In this document: one piece after another, positions 26,366 to 34,611 of the stretch
Layout of the letters: the number at the start of each line of letters is the position of its first letter
Numbering within the stretch: position 1 is the stretch's first letter
Assembly (NCBI RefSeq): GCF_037201975.1
Contig: NZ_CP147520.1
Span: forward strand, 5,952,001 to 6,016,000
Reading direction: 5' to 3'
Length of the DNA: 64,000 nucleotides
DNA from: Streptomyces sp. TG1A-60
GTDB taxonomy: Bacteria; Actinomycetota; Actinomycetes; Streptomycetales; Streptomycetaceae
Notes under the pieces: model-generated
The model's database searches: none
What the model saw: the letters and a program-made list of their open reading frames with translations, nothing else
What the model was told of the DNA's origin: nothing
Translations under genes and position numbers: made by a program

Positions 26366-29300
26366 CGTACGACTCGCTGGTCAACCACGGCGACTACCTC
26401 TCGGCGCACTACCTCGCCGAGGTCCTGCCGAAGGACCTGAAGGCCAAGGACGGTCTCCTCGCACGCTGGGCGACGGCCGAGGACGACGCGCGCCGCGCCC
26501 ACTCCGCCGCCGTGGCCGCGGCGAAGGCGGCGGGCGCCGACCCGGCCACCGTCCCGCCCCGCGCCCGCACGCCCCGCGAGGGCCTGCGCGCCCTGCACGG
26601 CCCCTACTTCGCGAGCCGGGCCGACTTCGCGCAGGACGCCGCCGCCCTCGCCGAACCGGACGCGCCCGTCCCCGCCGACTGGGCCAAGCGCCTCACCGAC
26701 CTCCACCTGGCCACTCTCCGCGCTCTCGGTTACGGCGACGCGCACGAGCAGACCGTCACCGTCCACCGTGCCGGACACGAGTACAGCGTCCAGGCCGCGC
26801 ACGCCGAGCCGGGCCTCATCGCGGTCTCCTGCGGCTGGACCGCCGAGCCCGACGCCGCCCTCGACCCGGACGGCGCGGGCCGCCTGCTGCACCCGGTGGC
26901 ACTGGAGGCGTCCGGCCGCCTCACCGACGCCAAGGCGGTCACCGACTTCCTCTTCGAGGGCGAGGAGCCGCCGCGTTACGTCCTTCTCCTCGCCGGTGGC
27001 GTCATCGTCCTCGCGGACCGGCTCGCCTGGCACGAGGGCCGCTATCTCGCCGCCGACCTGGACGCCGCGCTCAACCGCCGCGACGACCGTAACGGAGGCG
27101 AACTCGACACTCTGGCCGCCCTGTTCGGCGCGGACTCGCTGCGCGTACCCGAGGAGGGCGGCGCCTCGCCGCTCGCCGGGTTCGTCGACAAGTCCGGCAA
27201 GCACGCCGTCGGCGTCTCCACCGAACTGCGCGAGGGCCTGCGGCTGTCCGTCGAGTGGATCGCCAACGAGGTCCTGGCCCGCCTCCGCTCGCCCGAGAAC
27301 GGCGTCTCCCCGCAGCAGCTCGACGACCCGGCGCGCCTCGCCAAGGAACTCAGCCGCGAGTCGCTGCGCTACCTCTACCGCATCCTGTTCCTGCTGTACG
27401 CGGAGGCCCAGCCCGCGCTCGGCATCCTGCCCGCCGACTATCCGGAGTACGCGCGCGGCTACGGCCTCCAGCGCCTCGGCGACCTCGTCGTACGCGACCT
27501 GGTCGGCGAGCGCTCCCGCCGCGGCTTCCACCTGTACGAGTCCCTCGACCTCCTCTTCCGGAAGGTCGAGGAGGGCCACCGGGAGTACGGCAGCGAGCCC
27601 GAGGACCTGATCGCCGAGGAGGCAGACCGGGCCGCGACGAAGGCGGAGCAGGAGGCCGCCGCACAGCTCGCCGCCGGAGCCGTCACCCGGGCCGAGTACA
27701 CCGACCTGATCCGCGAGGCCGACCGTGCCCGCCGCGCCGCCGCCCGCAGCGCCGACGTGGGCCTGCGCTTCGAGCCGCTGAAGTCGGAGCTGTTCCAGAA
27801 GGACGCCGTACGCCTCATCTCGTCGGGCCTCATCGAGAACCCCTCCTACGAGGGGGAAGCCGAGGGTGCGGACGAGGGCGGGAGCGGGGGCCCGAAGCGC
27901 GGCGAGTTCCTGGACACGCGGCTGCGCAACGAGACACTGCACAAGGTGCTGCGCCGCCTGATGCTCACCAAGGGCAAGGGGCGCGAGCGCGGCGGCTTCA
28001 TCTCGTACGCCCAGCTCGGCATCAACCAACTGGGCGCCGTCTACGAAGGGTTGATGTCGTACTCCGGCTTCATCGCCGAGGAGGACCTGTACGAGGTCGC
28101 CAAGGGCGGGGACGCGTCCGGCGGCAGCTGGATGATCCCGGCGTCACGGGTCCAGGACTACCCGGAGTCGGTGTTCGTCGAGCGCGCCCACGAGGAGACC
28201 GGCCGGCCCATCCGTGTGGTCCACCCGAAGGGCTCGTTCGTCTACCGCCTGGCGGGCCGCGACCGCCAGACCTCGGCCTCGTACTACACCCCGAAGTCCC
28301 TCACCGAGGTCACCGTCGAACTGGCCCTCAAGCACCGCCTGGACCAGGACGGCACCACCACCCCGGCGCGCGAACTCCTGGAGTGGAAGATCTGCGAGCC
28401 CGCGCTCGGCTCGGGCGCGTTCCTCAACGAGGCCATCGACCAGGTGGCGGCGGAGTACCTGCGGCGCCGCGAGACCGAGTTGGCGCCACGCCGTGTCGAC
28501 GCCGAGCAGCGCCAGATCGAACTCCAGAAGGTCAAGGCGTACATCGCCCTCCACAACGCGTACGGCGTCGACCTGAACGCCACCGCCGTGGAGCTGGCGG
28601 AGGTGTCCCTCTGGCTCAACTCCATGCACCCCGGCATGCGGGCCCCCTGGTTCGGCCTGCACCTGCGGCGCGGCAACTCGCTGATCGGCGCGGGCCGGAA
28701 GGTGTACGCGGCGGATGCGCTGCCGCACGGCGACTGGCTGTCCAAGAAGTCGCCGCTGCCGCCGACCGAACTCCCCTTCCGCGCAGGGCCGTTGCCCGAG
28801 GGCTCCGTTCACCACTTCCTCCTCCCGGCGATCGGCTGGGGCGCGGTCGCAGCCGAACCGGAGGCGAAGAAGCTCGCGGAGGATCAGGCGAAGGCGCTGG
28901 GGCAGTGGCGCAGGGGCGTCCAGCGGGCGCCGAAGGCATACAAGCCCTTCGAGGAGCAGGAAGAGGAGCCGAGGGAGAAGCGGCAGAAACGGTACGACCG
29001 CTGGGCCAAGGCGGCGGAGAAGACGGAGATGTGGCGCGTCCAACGGGTCGCCCGCCGGGCCGAGTTCCTGTGGAGCCTGGTCGCCAAGCGCCTGGAACTG
29101 TCGGAGCGGAAGGTGTCCCGGCGGATCGACGTCTGGGGCGCCGACTGGCTCGAACCGTCCGCCGAGGCGACCGACAAGCAGAAGGTCCTCGACGACCTGA
29201 CCGCCCTCGGCACACCGTACTGGCGGCTGAAGACCGTCATGGACGCCTGGTGCGCGCTGTGGTTCTGGCCGCTGGACAAGGTGGCCGACCTCGACGGTAC

Positions 29301-31971
29301 GAGTCCGGACTACGCGGCGGGCGGGGGCGTCGTCCGCGAAGAGGAAGTGGCGGCGCTGCTGGCCGGGGCGGCGCCGGCCGCTCCCGCAGAGGCCCCCGTG
29401 CCGACCGGGCCCGCACCGGGGGACCTCGCCTGGCAGGCGGCGGGGCTGTTCGACGATCCGGATGGCGAGCAGGGGGAGTTGGGTGAGGTGAACGCCCTTG
29501 CCGCCGACGGCGGGAAGGGCCTGAAGAGCCGTACCCGCCGGGCCGGTGAGAAGGGCGGGCGCGAGGCGCAGATCGGGGCGGACAGGTGGCGTGAGGTCAT
29601 CCCGCTGAAGACGTTCGCGGACTGGCTGGACTTCCTGGAGACGACGCTCGGCACCAACGACGCGGACGGGTCCTTCCTGGACGGCCTGGACGACCTCCCC
29701 GTGGACGAGGCGCTGCCCATCCTGGAGGACTTCGAGCGCGACATGGACGGCGCGCTGGGCATGGACCGCGCGTTCAACCTCCGGTCGCGGTTCCCGTGGC
29801 TCCACGTGGTGGAGGACATCGCGGGCACGACCGAGAAGGACATAAAGGCGGAGGACGGGCACGGGTTCTTCCACTGGGAGCTGCACTTCGCGCATGTTTT
29901 TCGGGGGTCTGGTGGGGGGTTCGACCTTCAGGTGGGGAATCCGCCTTGGGTCAGGCCGGACTGGAACGAGGGCGTGGTGCTCGCCGAGTTCGAGCCCTGG
30001 TTCCAGCTCTCGGAGAAGCCGTCGGCGACGACGTGGCGCGAGCGGAAGGCCGACGTACTGTCAGATCCCGGCCAGCGAACGTCCTACTTGCACGACTTGG
30101 TCGCCACAAGTGGCACGGCCATGTACCTGAGCAACTCGGTGACGTATTCGCTGATCGCGGGTACGAGACCGGACCTCTACCGGGCGTTCATGTGCGCCAC
30201 ATGGGCTCACACGGCTGGCAGGGGAACGGTGGGCCTCGTCCACCCTGACTCGCACTTCAGCGGTGACAAGGAAGCGCGACTGAGGGAGGCGGCCTACGAA
30301 CGGCTTCTGATTCATGGAGACTTCGTCAATGCGGGCAACCGGTTCTTCCCGCCGCCGGTTGGGCGATCCAGTCACTTCGGGGTGCACATCTACGGACAGC
30401 CCGGCGAGATCGGCTTCGACCACCTGTCTTGGTTGTTTTCTGTGGATGCCCTACGCAATTCGGAGCACGACGACGGCACAGCGCCGGATCCAGGAGTTCG
30501 GTACGGCAGCACGTGGGACGAACGGCCTCATCAAAAGCGCATCGTGCGGGTGGACGAAGAGACTCTTGCCCGGTGGCAGCGCCTGACGGGTGAGGAGGAT
30601 CAACCTGTCCGGCAGGCCCGGCTGTTGTCACCCGTGAGCACGGCAGAAGCTCAGGCAATCAACGCCCTAGCGGACTATCCGGTTCGGCTGGATGCCTACT
30701 CTCCACAGATCAGCAGCGGCTACAACGAGAAGATCGCCAAGGACGATGGCCTCATTGGCTACAACAGGCCAGACGAGCGCGGCTTGGTTCATAGTCCAGC
30801 CGATTGGTCCGAGGTGATCCTCAAGGGGCCTCAACTCGGCCTGGCAAACCCGATGTTCAAGCAGCCGAGCCAGGGCGGGGGCGAGGTCCTGGGTCTCAAC
30901 CCGATGACGCTCGCTGATGACGCCGTGCCAGAGTCCGAATACGTGTACGTGGCGGAGAAGGCCGTCTACCGCGCGGCGCAGGACAAGTGGAGCGACGGCC
31001 GGACCTTGGACCAGCTGAAGGCTTCGGCGCGCGAGGTGGCGAAGACGCGGATCGCTGTCGCCAAGGGTCGGGAGATTGCGCCGGAGAAGGTTACGGAGGA
31101 GGAAGTCGAGGGGCAGCTGGTGAGGCAATTGCGGCGGCCTTATACGGAGTTCTATCGGGTGATGTGGCGGGAATTTATCGCCCCCGATACTGAGCGTAGC
31201 CTGTATGTCGTATTGGCGCCCCCCGGACCTGCTCACATCCACGCTGTGCGGAGTGCGGCACTGGTGGACAATCGGAATACTGCGCTGACAGCGGGCTTTT
31301 GGTCAGGAATTCCTATTGACTATCTCTTGCGGACGACGCGTGTTAGGCATCTTGATGCAGCGTCGGCTCGGCGACTTCCAGTTCCGTCAGAAGGGCATCC
31401 GCTAGCTTCTGCGCTACTTCTGCGAACGCTACGACTTAACTGTCTTACCTCTGCTTACTCGGACCTATGGGCCGAGCTATACGATCCCTCGTGGCCTGGA
31501 TACGAGCCGTGGGCGGTGGGCTGGTCGGGCATGCAGGCACTCCACGACGTGGGCCCAGCCTGGCAGCGTGGTACTCCGTTGCGCAGCGAGAGAGCCCGGA
31601 GGGCGGCACTTGTTGAGATTGACGCCATTGTTGCAGTCTGGCTTGGGGTGAGTGCTGACGCGCTGGTAGCAATGTACAAGTCACGCTTTCCGATCATGCA
31701 AGACTTCGATGCCTCCACTTGGTTCGACGCGAACGAACGTAAGGTCGCCGGTGATCGCTACACCTATGGCCACGGACAAACTAAAGAGGACTACGAGCAG
31801 TTCCTTACTTACGAGAAGGGTGAGCGGCCTGAGCCCCCTGCGGGTTACGCAGCGCCTTTCTTTAAGGCGAATCGTGAGCAGGAAATGCGTGCAGCACATG
31901 CGTACTTCGCTGACCGTCTTCCAGGGGCAACGAACAAGGGTGAACGGGTGTCCGACAGTGCGTCAGGGTGA
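26362..31971 (+). CDS. giant N6-adenine DNA methyltransferase, Eco57I/PglX/DrmMI-like
   Basis: 1869 aa from GTG 26362, overlapping the helicase stop; the frame is open upstream but only shadows the helicase. AdoMet motif I PALGSGAF is at residues 680-687 and catalytic motif IV NPPW at 1193-1196, giving gamma-type N6-adenine specificity. The gap of about 500 residues between them holds a charged insert (EEPREKRQKRYDRWAK). The C-terminal 600 residues should be the target-recognition part and end with the ALVAMYKSRFPIM / STWFD segments usual in Eco57I-like enzymes. Base composition falls in the last 1.9 kb (from about 30060). No nuclease motif was seen, so it would modify host DNA or tag phage DNA. 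Confidence 0.92.
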   Translation: MTYDSLVNHGDYLSAHYLAEVLPKDLKAKDGLLARWATAEDDARRAHSAAVAAAKAAGADPATVPPRARTPREGLRALHGPYFASRADFAQDAAALAEPDAPVPADWAKRLTDLHLATLRALGYGDAHEQTVTVHRAGHEYSVQAAHAEPGLIAVSCGWTAEPDAALDPDGAGRLLHPVALEASGRLTDAKAVTDFLFEGEEPPRYVLLLAGGVIVLADRLAWHEGRYLAADLDAALNRRDDRNGGELDTLAALFGADSLRVPEEGGASPLAGFVDKSGKHAVGVSTELREGLRLSVEWIANEVLARLRSPENGVSPQQLDDPARLAKELSRESLRYLYRILFLLYAEAQPALGILPADYPEYARGYGLQRLGDLVVRDLVGERSRRGFHLYESLDLLFRKVEEGHREYGSEPEDLIAEEADRAATKAEQEAAAQLAAGAVTRAEYTDLIREADRARRAAARSADVGLRFEPLKSELFQKDAVRLISSGLIENPSYEGEAEGADEGGSGGPKRGEFLDTRLRNETLHKVLRRLMLTKGKGRERGGFISYAQLGINQLGAVYEGLMSYSGFIAEEDLYEVAKGGDASGGSWMIPASRVQDYPESVFVERAHEETGRPIRVVHPKGSFVYRLAGRDRQTSASYYTPKSLTEVTVELALKHRLDQDGTTTPARELLEWKICEPALGSGAFLNEAIDQVAAEYLRRRETELAPRRVDAEQRQIELQKVKAYIALHNAYGVDLNATAVELAEVSLWLNSMHPGMRAPWFGLHLRRGNSLIGAGRKVYAADALPHGDWLSKKSPLPPTELPFRAGPLPEGSVHHFLLPAIGWGAVAAEPEAKKLAEDQAKALGQWRRGVQRAPKAYKPFEEQEEEPREKRQKRYDRWAKAAEKTEMWRVQRVARRAEFLWSLVAKRLELSERKVSRRIDVWGADWLEPSAEATDKQKVLDDLTALGTPYWRLKTVMDAWCALWFWPLDKVADLDGTSPDYAAGGGVVREEEVAALLAGAAPAAPAEAPVPTGPAPGDLAWQAAGLFDDPDGEQGELGEVNALAADGGKGLKSRTRRAGEKGGREAQIGADRWREVIPLKTFADWLDFLETTLGTNDADGSFLDGLDDLPVDEALPILEDFERDMDGALGMDRAFNLRSRFPWLHVVEDIAGTTEKDIKAEDGHGFFHWELHFAHVFRGSGGGFDLQVGNPPWVRPDWNEGVVLAEFEPWFQLSEKPSATTWRERKADVLSDPGQRTSYLHDLVATSGTAMYLSNSVTYSLIAGTRPDLYRAFMCATWAHTAGRGTVGLVHPDSHFSGDKEARLREAAYERLLIHGDFVNAGNRFFPPPVGRSSHFGVHIYGQPGEIGFDHLSWLFSVDALRNSEHDDGTAPDPGVRYGSTWDERPHQKRIVRVDEETLARWQRLTGEEDQPVRQARLLSPVSTAEAQAINALADYPVRLDAYSPQISSGYNEKIAKDDGLIGYNRPDERGLVHSPADWSEVILKGPQLGLANPMFKQPSQGGGEVLGLNPMTLADDAVPESEYVYVAEKAVYRAAQDKWSDGRTLDQLKASAREVAKTRIAVAKGREIAPEKVTEEEVEGQLVRQLRRPYTEFYRVMWREFIAPDTERSLYVVLAPPGPAHIHAVRSAALVDNRNTALTAGFWSGIPIDYLLRTTRVRHLDAASARRLPVPSEGHPLASALLLRTLRLNCLTSAYSDLWAELYDPSWPGYEPWAVGWSGMQALHDVGPAWQRGTPLRSERARRAALVEIDAIVAVWLGVSADALVAMYKSRFPIMQDFDASTWFDANERKVAGDRYTYGHGQTKEDYEQFLTYEKGERPEPPAGYAAPFFKANREQEMRAAHAYFADRLPGATNKGERVSDSASG

Positions 31972-32288
31972 TCTGGCACAGGGGTGTCGCTGTCATGAGG
32001 CCCTTGAGCGCACGCTGTGAGGGGGCAAGCCCCTCCCGTCAATCCTGACGCGGATTGGCTCGCGCATTTGTGGGCAGGCGGTCGAGATCCGCTGACACCT
32101 CTGCTGGCGAGGTCTCAACCCTCAGGGAATCAGTGCTGCGAAGTGGATCAATTCACTCCGGATGTGTGGATTGATCTGCATCTCTTGACCTGCTGGCGGT
32201 CCACCATCAGTCTTACGAGGGCAGACGAGGTCGCATGGCCTTGTCTGCCCTCGTTCAGTCTTGGACGAGGTCGGAATGGGGAGGGTTC
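31972..32288. other. intergenic stretch with two hairpins
   Basis: 317 bp of lower GC than its surroundings. It holds a small hairpin at 32019-32035 (GAGGGG / CCCCTC) just after the methyltransferase and a stronger one at 32215-32254. No gene is supported. Confidence 0.6.
32215..32254 (+). terminator. perfect 12-bp hairpin before the RAMA gene
   Basis: ACGAGGGCAGAC (32215-32226) and GTCTGCCCTCGT (32243-32254) pair perfectly around 16 nt. It lies over an upstream in-frame ATG (32235), which argues that translation of the next gene begins later. It may be a terminator or attenuator separating the RAMA gene from the methyltransferase. Confidence 0.6.
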
Positions 32289-32687
32289 GTGGTGACCGAG
32301 ACTGTCCAGGTGTCCATAGGTACGGGGCGTACCTTGCGTTCGATGGCGGCCATTCGTGGCTGCTCCGCAGGCGAGGTGATCGATTGGCTTCTGGAAAGAG
32401 GGGTTGGGAGCGCTCAGGGGGTGGAGGGGACGCGAAGTCTGCTGCCCGGAGAAGTCGCCGTTTTCGCTACGTACAAAGGCGAACGAGTATCTGGGGTCCT
32501 GGATAAGACGAGTCGTAGGGTTCAGGTGACCTCTGGTTCGCTCGCTGGCAGTTGGTTCGGGTCCCCGAGCGGAGCGGCGAAGTCCGTTGTGGGTGCACTC
32601 AATCCTGGCCGTCGGCATTCAGAGCAGAACGGTCTGACGTTTTGGAGGACTGAGGATGGGCGGCAGGTGAAGGAGATTCTCAACTGA
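32289..32687 (+). CDS. small RAMA-domain protein beside the methyltransferase
   Basis: 132 aa from GTG 32289 (GTG 32292 equally likely). The N-terminal 40 residues form a short helical part (RSMAAIRGCSAGEVIDWLLE). The rest matches the RAMA (Restriction enzyme Adenine Methylase Associated) pattern: LLPGEVAVFATYKGERVSG, a basic strand, WFGSPSGAAKSVVG and NGLTFWRTEDG. RAMA domains usually form the C-terminus of adenine methylases or accompany them; here one stands as a separate gene 317 nt after the methyltransferase. Likely role: recognising DNA or modified bases for the system. That is inference. Confidence 0.7.
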   Translation: MVTETVQVSIGTGRTLRSMAAIRGCSAGEVIDWLLERGVGSAQGVEGTRSLLPGEVAVFATYKGERVSGVLDKTSRRVQVTSGSLAGSWFGSPSGAAKSVVGALNPGRRHSEQNGLTFWRTEDGRQVKEILN

Positions 32688-32696
32688 CGCTTGATA

Positions 32697-32750
32697 CGTA
32701 CCGCGCCCGCGCCCGCGCCTGGCTCGTGGTCTCGGTGCGGGCGCGGTACG
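32697..32750. terminator. bidirectional terminator-like hairpin
   Basis: CGTACCGCGCCCGC (32697-32710) and GCGGGCGCGGTACG (32737-32750) pair perfectly over 14 bp. It lies between the convergent RAMA (+) and DUF397 (-) genes. Confidence 0.8.
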
Positions 32751-32774
32751 GCGCGCACTGAAGGAACGGAGGGG

Positions 32775-33019
32775 TCAGGCCCGGGCAGCGTGCGCGAGGA
32801 AGGCAGTCCAGGTTGCCGAGGTGAGGGCGAGTTGCGGTCCCCCCGCACCTTGGAGTCCCGGACATGGACGGTATCGGGGCAGGACGCCACCTCGACGCAG
32901 GCGTCCTCGAAGTCGCTGCTGTGGCTGGACTTGTGCCAGCAGAGGGCCACCTCGACGCAGCTGTCGCCGTCGGAGCCGCTGTAGCTGCTCTTGAACCAGG
33001 CCAGTTCGTACGTGCTCAT
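32775..33019 (-). CDS. DUF397 protein, apparently frameshifted
   Basis: Starts at ATG 33019, overlapping the XRE regulator stop by 4 nt. Two DUF397 repeats are visible: FKSSYSGSDGDSCVEVALC and HKSSHSSDFEDACVEVASC, then VHVRDSKV. The family next reads GGPQLALTSATWTAFLAHA, which is present but in the neighbouring frame, ending at 32775. The shift falls at six C on the plus strand (32839-32844). As sequenced, the open frame runs on to 32522 with no domain likeness. DUF397 proteins pair with XRE-DUF5753 regulators in streptomycetes. Confidence 0.85.
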
Positions 33020-33867
33020 AGCGCTCCTCGCAATCGCTTCAGCAGGCTCCGGGAGTCCTCAGGGGGCAGAGCCTGTGAGCGCATCCTGGCATACCGCTGG
33101 AGCATGATGCTGACCTCCTTGGAGTCGGAGACCAACATCCCGCCGCGCTGGCCTTCGGCATAGCCGAGCCACTTATTGTCGGAAGTTTCCAGAAGCTGCA
33201 TGGGCCCGTCGAACCCCGCATGATCCGGCTGCCGCAGCGGCATGATCTGAAGCTCGACGTTGAACTCGGCCGCCCGCTCCAGCAGATGGTCGATCAGATT
33301 CCGAGTCGCCTCCACGCCACCCGTACCACGCTCGATGAGTGCCTGCTCGACGATGAAGCTGAATGCGATCGGCGGCCTGCGCCGGAACAGTTCCTGGCGC
33401 TCCAGCCGGGAAGCCACTTGCCGGTCGACCTGCTCCTCGTCCTTGACCGGAGGGACGCTCTCGGTCACCGAGCGCGCGTACGCCTCCGTCTGCAACAGGC
33501 CCGGGATCACTCGGCATTCGTACGTCCACAAAGTGATCGCCTCCGCCTCCAGCCGAGCCCACTGCCTGAACCAACTCGCCAGCCCCGGCTGACGTGACAG
33601 ACGCCGTGACGCGGCCCGCAGGATGCCGAACGCGTCCAGGATCTCCTCCGCCCTGTCCACGAATGCCGCAGGCGGGAAGCGGCGGCCCTGTTCGATGGAG
33701 GCGACCGTCGGCACCGAGTACTGCACCCTCAGCGCGAACTCCTCCTGCGTCACGCCCGCCCGCTTACGGAACCCCTTGACGACCTCGCCGAACGTCCTGA
33801 GACTGTCCGACACCTCGGGCTCGCCGCCGCCCGAACCGGCCCCCGTCCCACCCGTACCGTCCGCCAT
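33016..33867 (-). CDS. XRE regulator with DUF5753
   Basis: 283 aa. N-terminal helix-turn-helix near residues 25-80 (KRAGVTQEEFALRVQYSVPT, SIEQGRRFPP) followed by the DUF5753 domain, with WARLEAEAITLWTYE, VIPGLLQTEAYARS and the end MLQRYARMRSQALPPEDS. This pair with DUF397 and the divergent HATPase at 34027 is a very common streptomycete set linked to development and secondary metabolism control. It is probably not specific to the defence genes around it. Confidence 0.93.
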   Translation of the reverse strand: MADGTGGTGAGSGGGEPEVSDSLRTFGEVVKGFRKRAGVTQEEFALRVQYSVPTVASIEQGRRFPPAAFVDRAEEILDAFGILRAASRRLSRQPGLASWFRQWARLEAEAITLWTYECRVIPGLLQTEAYARSVTESVPPVKDEEQVDRQVASRLERQELFRRRPPIAFSFIVEQALIERGTGGVEATRNLIDHLLERAAEFNVELQIMPLRQPDHAGFDGPMQLLETSDNKWLGYAEGQRGGMLVSDSKEVSIMLQRYARMRSQALPPEDSRSLLKRLRGAL

Positions 33868-33955
33868 GCCAGGACACCTCCCACACGTCCGCCCCGCTGC
33901 TCGCGCCCAACGCGACCATGGTCACGTTCAGTTACCCATACTGTCCACCCTGCGT

Positions 33956-33982
33956 ACCCGTACGCTGACACGGCGTACGGGT
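33956..33982. promoter_or_regulatory. inverted repeat in the divergent promoter region
   Basis: ACCCGTACGC (33956-33965) and GCGTACGGGT (33973-33982), perfect 10-bp arms with a 7-bp spacer, midway between the divergent XRE and HATPase genes. Position suggests a regulator-binding site. Confidence 0.5.
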
Positions 33983-34026
33983 CGCTGACCTGGTGAACAG
34001 ACCCCTGACCACGTCAGATTGGGGCC

Positions 34027-34485
34027 ATGAGGCCCATCTCCACTCTCCAAAGCCCCGTTACCGTACGTGTGTTCGCTCAACGATTCAGCTCCACCCCGCT
34101 GGGCGCCCGCCTGGCCCGCCACCTCGCGGTGCACCGGCTGCACGACTGGGGCATCCCGTACGGCTCGGGCACCTCCGACACCGCCGCCCTCCTCGTAGCC
34201 GAACTCGCCAGCAACGCCGTCACGCACGGGCGCGTACCGGGCTGGGACTTCGAACTCCGGCTCAGTCTCGACACGTACGCGTACGCGCGCACCCTGCGCG
34301 TCGACGTCTCCGACGCGCGCGGTGAGCGCAGGCCTCTCCGGCCCGACGAGATCACCGTCCCGGAGGCAGGTTCCGAGGACGGGCGAGGGTTGCTGCTCGT
34401 CGCGGAGCTGGCCGACCGCTGGGCCGTCCTGGACCGCGTACCGGTCGGCAAGACCGTCCGCGTCGAAGTGGACCTGCCGCACTGA
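34027..34485 (+). CDS. HATPase-domain protein, anti-sigma-factor-kinase-like
   Basis: 152 aa. GHKL/HATPase_c fold of the RsbW/SpoIIAB type: N-box VAELASNAVTHG near residues 58-69, a DARG turn and the G-box EDGRGLLLVAELAD. It lacks a histidine-kinase dimerisation domain. Such single-domain proteins are numerous in streptomycetes and often stand opposite an XRE/DUF397 pair, as here. Its last 54 bp are repeated, with a few changes, at 37029-37082. Confidence 0.88.
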   Translation: MRPISTLQSPVTVRVFAQRFSSTPLGARLARHLAVHRLHDWGIPYGSGTSDTAALLVAELASNAVTHGRVPGWDFELRLSLDTYAYARTLRVDVSDARGERRPLRPDEITVPEAGSEDGRGLLLVAELADRWAVLDRVPVGKTVRVEVDLPH

Positions 34486-34487
34486 CG
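34434..34487 (+). repeat. HATPase-tail direct repeat, left copy
   Basis: 54 bp covering the last codons and stop of the HATPase gene. It matches 37029-37082 at about nine positions in ten, in the same orientation. The two copies bracket 2.5 kb holding the CorA-like and phosphotransferase genes. Confidence 0.85.
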
Positions 34488-34567
34488 TGTTCGCCCGTCG
34501 TCCACGGTGGTCGAAGACCAGCTCAGCCGGGTCGTCCGCTGCGCGGGCGCCCCACGCGAGCGGTCCA

Positions 34568-34601
34568 CTTGCGGCGCCCGGACAGGTCCGGACGCCGCAA
34601 G
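34568..34601. terminator. strong hairpin between convergent genes
   Basis: CTTGCGGCGCCCGGAC (34568-34583) pairs with GTCCGGACGCCGCAAG (34586-34601) with one mismatch and a very short loop. It separates the HATPase gene (+) from the CorA-like gene (-). Confidence 0.75.
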
Positions 34602-34611
34602 AAGTGGTGAA

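Noticed and set aside
32235..32288. ATG 32235 as start of the RAMA gene
   Set aside because: It falls inside a perfect 12-bp hairpin and has no ribosome binding site; the conserved part begins later, so GTG 32289/32292 is preferred.
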